Shown: positions 58,925 through 64,000 of the stretch, piece by piece
Layout of the letters: every line of letters begins with the position of its first letter
Numbering within the stretch: position 1 is the stretch's first letter
From: CAZABC01 sp964483405
GTDB lineage: Bacteria; Chloroflexota; Limnocylindria; Limnocylindrales; CSP1-4
Assembly: GCA_964483405.1 (NCBI GenBank)
Contig: CAZABC010000002.1
Location: forward strand, 62,001 to 126,000
Direction of reading: 5' to 3'
Length of the DNA: 64,000 nt
The notes under the pieces: generated by a model
The model's database searches: none
The model's input: only the letters and a program-made list of their open reading frames with translations
What the model was told of the DNA's origin: nothing
Program-made: the position numbers and the translations under genes

Positions 58925-60243
58925 TCGCCCGGCTCCGGGCGTACGCCGCCGGCTTCCGCGGGTTCCAGCCGGACGCCCGGCTCTTCCTCGTCACGACGGT
59001 CGTCGCGGGTGCCGCGATCGGGCTCTACTGGGTCGACTTCTACCTGTACCTCGCGGCGCTCGACTTCGACAACGCGACGATCGGCATCGTCGCCGCCATC
59101 TCGTCGTTCGCCGCGGCGATCGCATCGATCCCGACCAGCGCCATCTCGGATCGCATCGGACGGCGCCTCCCGCTCGCGGGCGGGATCGTCCTGATGATCG
59201 GCGCCACGATCGGCTTCATCGCCGTCACCGAGCCGATCGCCATCGCGGCGCTCGTCGCGGTCTACGCGGTCGGCCAGCAGGCGTTCTTCGTCGTCACGAT
59301 CCCGTTCATGGCCGAGCACAGCCGGCCCGAGGAGCGCAACGAGCTCTTCTCGCTCCAGTTCGCGCTGAGCACCGGCTCGAACATCATCGCGGTCCTGCTC
59401 GGTGGCGGGCTCGCCGCGGCCGTCGCCACCGGGCTCGGCCTCTCGGCCGACGCCGACGTCTATCGGGTCATCCTCGGGGCCATGGTGATCGCGCTCGTGG
59501 TCGCCCTCGTCACCGTCGCCCGGCTGGGCGACGATCGCCCGCGCGCCCGGGCGATCGCGAACCCGGCCGCGCTCGGCGAGCCCGCCGCGTGGCCGACCCG
59601 ACCGCCGTCGTCCGGGTCGGCGGCCCGGATCGGCCTGACGGTCGTCGACCGGGGTCGCTTCGTCCGGCTGGTCCTGCCGGGCTTCCTCATCGCCCTGGGC
59701 GCCGGACAGGTCATCCCGTTCCTCAACCTCTTCATCCAGGGCAAGTTCGGGCTCGATCTCGCCCAGCTCAACGTCGTCTTCGCCATCACGAGCCTCGGCA
59801 CGGTCGTCGCGATCATGGTCCAGCCGGCGATCGCCCGGCGGCTCGGCCAGGTCGGCTCGGTCGTCGCGGTCCAGGGGGCGAGCATCCCGTTCCTGGTCGT
59901 CCTCGGCTTCTCGCCGATCCTCGGGTCGGTCATCCTCGCGATGGCCGTCCGGAACTCGCTGATGAACGCGGGCAATCCGATCCAGAACGCCTTCGCGATG
60001 CGGATCCTCCACCCCGCCGAGCGGGCATCGTGGTCGGCGACGACGAGCTTCCTGTGGTCGACCGGCTGGATCATCGCCGGCGCCTGGTACGCGATCCTCC
60101 AGCGCCAGCTCGGCTTCGAGGCGGGCTACGCGGTCGCGTTCATCACGATCATCGTCCTGTACTCCACGGCGACCCTGCTGTTCTGGTGGTGGTTCCACCG
60201 GTTCGACGAGCGGGTCACGGACCCGGTCGTCGCGAGCGGCTAG
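58921..60243 (+). CDS. MFS transporter
   Basis: 440 residues with a GTG start and about 12 hydrophobic helices, split by a cytoplasmic loop at about 200-235. SAISDRIGRRLPLAGGIVLM is the A-motif between helices 2 and 3. Two halves look similar in design (YLAALDFDNATIGIVAAISS). It is a secondary transporter, probably an exporter, with an unknown substrate. It is coupled to the SRPBCC gene. Confidence 0.83.
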   Translation: MIARLRAYAAGFRGFQPDARLFLVTTVVAGAAIGLYWVDFYLYLAALDFDNATIGIVAAISSFAAAIASIPTSAISDRIGRRLPLAGGIVLMIGATIGFIAVTEPIAIAALVAVYAVGQQAFFVVTIPFMAEHSRPEERNELFSLQFALSTGSNIIAVLLGGGLAAAVATGLGLSADADVYRVILGAMVIALVVALVTVARLGDDRPRARAIANPAALGEPAAWPTRPPSSGSAARIGLTVVDRGRFVRLVLPGFLIALGAGQVIPFLNLFIQGKFGLDLAQLNVVFAITSLGTVVAIMVQPAIARRLGQVGSVVAVQGASIPFLVVLGFSPILGSVILAMAVRNSLMNAGNPIQNAFAMRILHPAERASWSATTSFLWSTGWIIAGAWYAILQRQLGFEAGYAVAFITIIVLYSTATLLFWWWFHRFDERVTDPVVASG

Positions 60244-60246
60244 ACT
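60241..60246 (+). promoter_or_regulatory. thyX: TAGACT -10 box, leaderless thyX
   Basis: TAGACT, 7 nt before the ATG at 60254; it overlaps the stop codon of the MFS gene. Confidence 0.5.
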
Positions 60247-60253
60247 GCCCCGC

Positions 60254-61138
60254 ATGACGCCGGAGCCGACCGCTGCCGCTCCCGGGGCGCCGGCCGGCGC
60301 GCCGCGCGAGAAGACCGGGATCCCGCGCAACCCCGGCCGCCACGAGCTGGGGATGCGGGCGACGCTCCTCTTCCCGGACCGCGAGATCGTCGAGCGCTTC
60401 TACGTGCCGCTCGTCTACACCGCCTGCCGGACCTGCTACTCCGAGCTGCCGCCCGAGGAGATCTTCCGGCGGGCCGTCGCTGGCGAGATCGAGCCGGCGA
60501 AGATGCAGAAGCTCATCAGCGGCGTCATCGAATCGGGCCACGGCAGCACGATCGAGCACGTCGTCTTCACCTTCGGGATCACCGGCGTGAGCCGGACCCT
60601 CAGCCACCAGCTCGTCCGGCATCGGGCCGGCGTCGCCTTCGACCAGCAGAGCCAGCGCTACGTGACGTTCAAGGGCGCGACGACGATGCTGCCGGGCTCG
60701 ATCGCCGAGGCCGAGCCAGCCCTTCGCGAGCGGTACGAGACGTCGATCGAGGGCTCGCTCGCGCTCTACCGCGAGCTCGTCGGCGCGGGGATCCCGGGCG
60801 AGGACGCTCGCTTCGTCTTTCCGAACGCGACCCGGACCAACCTCGTCATGACGACGAACCTGCGCGCCCTGATCCACATGTCCGGGCTCCGGCTCTGCAC
60901 GATGGCCCAGTGGGAGATCCGACGCCTCTTCCAGCTCATCCGCCACGAGGTCTTCTCGGTCAGCCCGTTCCTCGGCTCGTTCCTCGCGCCCAAGTGCGTG
61001 CCGCTCGGCTACTGCGACGAGATGGGCAACCGCGACGAGCACTGCCCGATCCGGCCCCACAAGGACAGCGTCCTCGCGGCGTGGGCCGAGAAGGCGAAGG
61101 CCGCCAAGGCCGCCGGGCGGGACGTGCCGGTCCGCTGA
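60254..61138 (+). CDS. thyX: Flavin-dependent thymidylate synthase
   Basis: 294 residues. The enzyme methylates dUMP to dTMP using FAD and methylene-tetrahydrofolate. The signature region SHQLVRHRAGVAFDQQSQRY is present, though RHR and the following Ser are separated by eight residues rather than the usual seven. ESGHGSTIEHVVFTFGITG is the conserved N-terminal helix region. The protein has an extra N-terminal tail (about 35 residues) and a C-terminal Cys-containing segment (LAPKCVPLGYCDEMGN...EHCPI). No thyA is in the window, so this is probably the cell's thymidylate source. It shares pyrimidine/deoxynucleotide logic with nrdJ but is 50 kb away. Confidence 0.92.
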   Translation: MTPEPTAAAPGAPAGAPREKTGIPRNPGRHELGMRATLLFPDREIVERFYVPLVYTACRTCYSELPPEEIFRRAVAGEIEPAKMQKLISGVIESGHGSTIEHVVFTFGITGVSRTLSHQLVRHRAGVAFDQQSQRYVTFKGATTMLPGSIAEAEPALRERYETSIEGSLALYRELVGAGIPGEDARFVFPNATRTNLVMTTNLRALIHMSGLRLCTMAQWEIRRLFQLIRHEVFSVSPFLGSFLAPKCVPLGYCDEMGNRDEHCPIRPHKDSVLAAWAEKAKAAKAAGRDVPVR

Positions 61139-61161
61139 CCGCGCGGTCCGCTGAGGCGCGC

Positions 61162-62058
61162 TTACCAGCCCTCGTCGACGAGGTCGCCGACGAACCGGCG
61201 GATCACCCGGACGAAGCGCGGCCCGGCCGCGGCACCGGCAGCGAGGACCTCCTCGTGCGTCAGGGGCTCGCCGGTGTAGCCGGCGCCGGGGTTCGTCACG
61301 AGCGAGACGCCCGCCACCTCGATCCCGGCCCAGCGGCAGGCGATCGTCTCGAGAACGGTCGACATACCGACCGCATCGCCGCCCCAGGCGCGGAGCATCC
61401 GGACCTCGGCCGGGGTCTCGTACGTGGGCCCGAGCAGCCCGATGTACACGCCCTCCTCGAGGGCGACCCCCTCGGCCACCCCGGCGGCGTGGAGCCGCTC
61501 ACGAAGGCGGCGGCTGTACGCCTCGGTCAGGTCGGGGAAGCGCTCGCCGATCGCGTCGGCGTTCGGGCCGAGGAGCGGCGTCCGGCCGGTCATGTTGATG
61601 TGGTCGGCGATGACCATCAGGGTGCCCGGGCCATAGGCCGGGTCGAGTCCGCCGGCCGCGTTCGTCAGGACGACGACGCGTGCGCCGAGCCGGCCCATGA
61701 GCAGGACGGGCTGGACCACGAGCCCGGGATGGTTGCCCTCGTAGAGGTGGAGGCGACCCTGGAGCAGGACGACCGGCACCCCCTCGAGCGTGCCGAGGAG
61801 CAGCCGCCCGGCATGGCCGGGCGCCGTCGCGGCCGGCCAACCCGGCAGCTCGGCGAAGGGGATCGCCACGGGGTCAGCGACCTCGTCGGCGAGGCCGCCG
61901 AGTCCCGACCCCAGGACGATGCCGACGCGCGGGACGAGGTCCGTCCGGGCGCGGACGGCCGCCTCGAGCGCGTCGAGACGGGCGGGCAGCTCGGCCGGGA
62001 GGATGGGCCGGGACGGATCCGGCGACGCGGGATCCCGGGGTGCCGTGTCGATGGACAT
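61162..62058 (-). CDS. Purine nucleoside phosphorylase
   Basis: 298 residues. GIVLGSGLGGLADEVAD, GRLHLYEGNHPG, LTNAAGGLDPAYGPG, AVGMSTVLETIAC and LVTNPGAGYTGE are the classic motifs of the trimeric PNP family (PunA/DeoD2 type). It splits inosine and guanosine to base plus ribose-1-phosphate in purine salvage. GGAGG precedes the ATG at 62058. The upstream side is the repeat region at 62059-62561. It could also act on other purine nucleosides, such as 5'-methylthioinosine in some relatives. Confidence 0.9.
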   Translation of the reverse strand: MSIDTAPRDPASPDPSRPILPAELPARLDALEAAVRARTDLVPRVGIVLGSGLGGLADEVADPVAIPFAELPGWPAATAPGHAGRLLLGTLEGVPVVLLQGRLHLYEGNHPGLVVQPVLLMGRLGARVVVLTNAAGGLDPAYGPGTLMVIADHINMTGRTPLLGPNADAIGERFPDLTEAYSRRLRERLHAAGVAEGVALEEGVYIGLLGPTYETPAEVRMLRAWGGDAVGMSTVLETIACRWAGIEVAGVSLVTNPGAGYTGEPLTHEEVLAAGAAAGPRFVRVIRRFVGDLVDEGW

Positions 62059-62239
62059 GGCTGCGCCTCCGTGGCGGTCCGTCGGGGACGCCGGTCGGGC
62101 GGACCGGCTTCACCCGCCCAGCGGGTCGGCCGACACCGGGATGTCGCTCGATCCCGCCGGGCGAGGCGCCCGTCGGCCGGCCTTGCGGCCGCCGGCCGGG
62201 CAACGAAGCGCCCGAAGGAACCTCGGTGGACAAGGACCG

Positions 62240-62356
62240 TTGAGGTGATCGCCGATCCTCGGTCCCCGGTCGACGCGCTTGATGCGATCGCTCGCGTCGT
62301 CCGGTCCCGTCGCCCCGTTGATGTGATCTCCGGCGCTCCGGTTTCCCGTGGCCCCT
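62240..62356 (+). repeat. Three 39-bp-spaced repeats
   Basis: TTGAGGTGATC (62240), TTGATGCGATC (62279) and TTGATGTGATC (62318) begin exactly 39 bp apart. The rest of each 39-bp unit is loosely alike (CGGT..CCCG). Each contains GATC. They resemble iterons or an operator array. Not mobile-element-like. Confidence 0.55.
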
Positions 62357-62401
62357 TCGGGCAGGACGAACACTACCGGCCGGCGCGCGAACCGGGCAAC
62401 G

Positions 62402-62482
62402 GGCTTATCCACGAACTTCGGCCGGTCGCCGAGCCGTCTGTCCACGAAACCGGCCGCGATGTGGACGGTCCGTGGATAAGCC
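62402..62482. other. DnaA-box-like cluster with 12-bp inverted repeat
   Basis: GGCTTATCCACG (62402-62413) and its exact reverse complement CGTGGATAAGCC (62471-62482). Inside are TGTCCACG (62439-62446) and GTGGAC (62461-62466). TTATCCACG matches the DnaA consensus TTATCCACA at 8 of 9 positions. A replication or DnaA-regulated site is possible, but no dnaA or dnaN gene is visible. Confidence 0.45.
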
Positions 62483-62561
62483 GGCCCGTCGCGCAGCCCG
62501 CCGTGGGGGCCGGGCGACGGACGACCGACCGGGCGCCCGACCTCGGCCGGACCCCCGACCG

Positions 62562-63593
62562 TCAGCCGCCGATGGCGAACATCTCGATGCGCGGCAGCCC
62601 CTCGGTGGCCGCGCTGCGGAGCTCGCTGTAGCGGTCGGCGCGAGCTCGCCAGACCCGGCTGATCGCCGCGCGGAGGGCGGCGTCGTCGGCCCCGCCGCGG
62701 ACGACGGCCCGGAGGTCGTGGCCGGCCGCGGCGAAGAGGCAGGTGTAGAGCTGCCCGTCGGCCGACAGCCGCGCCCGCGTGCAGTCGCCGCAGAAGGGCT
62801 TGCTGACCGAGCCGATGACGCCGATCTCGCCGGACCCATCCGCGTAGCGCCAGCGCTCGGCGACCTCGCCCGGGTAGCTCGCCGCGAGGGGGACGAGCGG
62901 CCGCTCGGCCGAGATCCGCTCGACGAGCTCGGCCGCCGGCACCACGTCATCGAGCCGCCAGGCGTTCGCCGTCCCGACGTCCATGTACTCGATGAAGCGG
63001 AGGACGAGCCCCTGGTCGCGGGCCCAGCGGGCCATCGGCAGGACCGAGTCGTCGTTGATCCCGCGCCGGACGACCATGTTGACCTTGATCGGCACGAGGC
63101 CGACCGCCCGGGCGGCCTCGATGCCGTCGAGGACGCGCCCGACCGGGAAGTCGACGCCGTTCATGGCCCGGAACGTCGCGTCGTCGAGCGCGTCGAGGCT
63201 GACCGTGATCCGCGCCAGGCCGGCGTCGCGGAGCGGGCCGGCGAGGGCGCGGAGCGCGGCCCCGTTGGTCGTCAGCGTCAGGTCGAGCCGGCCGCCCGTC
63301 GGCGTCCGGAGCGCGGCGAGCTGGGCGACGAGGTCGGGCAGGTCTCGCCGGATGAGCGGCTCGCCGCCGGTGATCCGAAGCTTCTCGACCCCGAGCGAGA
63401 CGAACGCCTCGGCGATCCGGGCGATCTCCTCGAAGGTCAGGACCTCCGCCCGCGGCAGGAACGGGAAGTCGCGACCGAAGACCTCCCGGGGCATGCAGTA
63501 GACGCACCGGAAGTTGCAGCGGTCGGTGACCGAGATCCGGAGGTCGTGCAGGCGCCGGCCGAGCCGGTCGATCGGGGCGCGCGGGTCCGCCAT
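62562..63593 (-). CDS. moaA: GTP 3',8-cyclase (molybdenum cofactor biosynthesis protein A)
   Basis: 343 residues. The radical-SAM cluster is CNFRCVYC near the N-terminus and the second cluster site is FCGDCTRARLSADGQLYTCLF near the C-terminus. LRITGGEPLIRRDLPDLV is the SAM-binding GGEP motif, and IEMFAIGG gives the C-terminal GG needed for catalysis. MoaA turns GTP into 3',8-cyclo-GTP in molybdopterin synthesis with MoaC. No moaC or other moa gene is visible here. ATG 63593 has TACCAT 6 nt upstream. It points away from the unknown gene at 63814. Confidence 0.93.
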   Translation of the reverse strand: MADPRAPIDRLGRRLHDLRISVTDRCNFRCVYCMPREVFGRDFPFLPRAEVLTFEEIARIAEAFVSLGVEKLRITGGEPLIRRDLPDLVAQLAALRTPTGGRLDLTLTTNGAALRALAGPLRDAGLARITVSLDALDDATFRAMNGVDFPVGRVLDGIEAARAVGLVPIKVNMVVRRGINDDSVLPMARWARDQGLVLRFIEYMDVGTANAWRLDDVVPAAELVERISAERPLVPLAASYPGEVAERWRYADGSGEIGVIGSVSKPFCGDCTRARLSADGQLYTCLFAAAGHDLRAVVRGGADDAALRAAISRVWRARADRYSELRSAATEGLPRIEMFAIGG

Positions 63594-63599
63594 GGCGGC

Positions 63600-63605
63600 A
63601 TGGTA
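63600..63605 (-). promoter_or_regulatory. moaA: TACCAT -10 box, leaderless moaA
   Basis: TACCAT on the minus strand, 6 nt before the ATG at 63593. Confidence 0.5.
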
Positions 63606-63695
63606 GCCGAGGGCGGGCCGAGCGCTCGATCGCCGACCGCGACGCCGGGGTGGTCGAACGCGACGCGACGACGGTCGCCCGGGGTGGTGCGCGCC

Positions 63696-63723
63696 GGTAC
63701 CACCGGGTGGGTGCCGTGGTACC
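63696..63723. promoter_or_regulatory. Operator-like inverted repeat GGTACCAC/GTGGTACC
   Basis: GGTACCAC at 63696-63703 and its exact complement GTGGTACC at 63716-63723, with half-site centres 20 bp apart (two helical turns). It lies between moaA and the gene at 63814, just upstream of a TAGCAT box (63757-63762). It looks like a repressor or activator site. Confidence 0.45.
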
Positions 63724-63756
63724 TCCTGCCGACTGCACCGCACCGGACCCGCCACC

Positions 63757-63762
63757 TAGCAT
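63757..63762 (+). promoter_or_regulatory. Candidate -10 (TAGCAT) for the gene at 63814
   Basis: TAGCAT, giving a leader of about 45 nt containing GGGAGG at 63799-63804. Confidence 0.35.
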
Positions 63763-63813
63763 CGGCAACGGCCGTCGAGGTATGTCCGACGGCGTGGTGG
63801 GAGGTCAGTCCCG

Positions 63814-64000
63814 ATGGCAAGCACCGAAACGCGGTCCGGCTTCCGGCTTCCGTGGAGCACGGACCGTCCGGCCGCCGTCGACACCGAGGGAGTCGACGAC
63901 GCGGCGCCGGCCGAGACGACCCAGCCCATCGACCAGGTCGAGGCCCCAGAGTCGGAGACGAGTCCCGAGATGCTCGAGCTGCACGCCGCCCCGGATACCG
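63814..64000 (+). CDS. Unrecognised protein, N-terminal part only
   Basis: The first 62 codons before the window ends. It begins ASTETRSGFRLPWSTDRPAA, then an acidic, Ala/Pro/Glu/Thr-rich stretch that looks disordered. No signal peptide, membrane helix or motif is visible. GGGAGG lies 9-10 nt upstream of the ATG and a TAGCAT -10 with an inverted repeat precedes it, so the gene looks real. I cannot name it. Confidence 0.55.
   Translation, partial: MASTETRSGFRLPWSTDRPAAVDTEGVDDAAPAETTQPIDQVEAPESETSPEMLELHAAPDT

Larger units (their letters stand above)
62059..62561. other. 503-bp non-coding region between PNP and moaA
   Basis: No gene recognised; every long frame crossing it is a continuation from neighbours. 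It contains, in order, TTGTCCACC reversed (62225-62233), three TTGAKGYGATC repeats at 39-bp spacing (62240-62356) and a cluster of RTCCAC-type motifs with a 12-bp inverted repeat (62402-62482). Confidence 0.6.

Noticed and set aside
62225..62482. Firm call of a chromosomal origin (oriC)
   Set aside because: DnaA-like boxes and iteron-like repeats are suggestive, but no dnaA/dnaN/parAB genes and no AT-rich unwinding element are visible, so I report it only as a possibility.
61910..62631. Protein-coding gene in the PNP-moaA gap
   Set aside because: The frame crossing the gap is the tail of an antisense frame over PNP; its composition changes at the gap and it shows no start signal or motif.
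1..64000. tRNA, rRNA, CRISPR, transposase or integrase genes
   Set aside because: Looked for by eye on both strands; no T-loop-type GGTTCGAATCC pattern, no evenly spaced identical repeats with spacers, and no transposase-like protein seen. A tRNAscan-SE or Infernal run would be needed to be certain.

Overview
The window is 64 kb of very GC-rich bacterial chromosome, densely packed with short genes on both strands and with many GTG starts. I see no rRNA, tRNA, CRISPR array, insertion sequence or phage gene. The gene set suggests a monoderm Chloroflexota bacterium of the Limnocylindria / Ellin6529 type, although a deep actinobacterial lineage cannot be excluded. It includes a B12-dependent class II ribonucleotide reductase with a TSCPD domain, ThyX, a SpoIID protein with cell-wall-binding repeats, a cyclase-ATPase-TPR protein, and a substrate-binding protein with no lipobox. 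The lineage is inferred from gene content only.

Region 1-7.4 kb: a truncated M17 aminopeptidase at the left edge, a membrane-anchored unknown, an NDUFA9-like SDR, adenosine deaminase, a NagD-like HAD phosphatase, a YacP-like NYN protein, a small zinc-ribbon membrane protein, CcsA for cytochrome c maturation, and an XRE-HTH protein with a PD-(D/E)XK-like core. Region 7.4-16 kb: an unusually structured regulatory region (five phased GTGGAY motifs, two NrdR boxes, a TTGACG promoter) leads into nrdJ. It is followed by an AlkA-type glycosylase, YCII and YdeI proteins, and a coupled pair of GcvT-like and PYROXD2-like genes.

Region 16-30 kb: a PAC2 protein, CPA2 antiporter, a shikimate-kinase-like protein with altered substrate residues, an HhH protein, a DsbA-like thioredoxin, a diacylglycerol-kinase-like lipid kinase, an MBL hydrolase overlapping methionine aminopeptidase, YbaK, a DEAD-box helicase that appears to start at CTG, a DUF1232 protein, a serine hydrolase, and a fusion of a GIY-YIG-like domain to GreA. 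Region 30-40 kb: a REC-only protein beside a 1,442-residue histidine kinase with six tandem GAF domains, a NatAB-type exporter whose permease is split by a frame change, the SpoIID-CWB2 protein overlapping tag, and an aquaporin.

Region 40-50 kb is one leftward block: a dipeptide-type ABC importer (five genes with a perfect 26-bp palindrome between the binding-protein gene and the permease genes), then a sarcosine-oxidase-like enzyme overlapping a Rieske oxygenase, and a NUDIX hydrolase. The enzyme pair looks like a module that demethylates quaternary or N-methyl amines. Region 50-64 kb: a CocE-type hydrolase, a LysE exporter, two divergent cyclic-nucleotide-binding proteins (one with a flavoprotein, one with a class III cyclase-ATPase), an SRPBCC and MFS pair, thyX, PNP, a non-coding stretch with three 39-bp-spaced repeats and a DnaA-box-like cluster, moaA, and the start of an unrecognised gene.

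A window-wide pattern ties these regions together. Many genes at the head of a transcription unit have no Shine-Dalgarno sequence but carry a TANNNT hexamer 6-8 nt before the start codon, as expected for leaderless mRNAs. Genes with a real leader (nrdJ, the NatA gene, the cyclic-nucleotide gene at 55,230) instead have a TTGACR -35 box plus a Shine-Dalgarno sequence.
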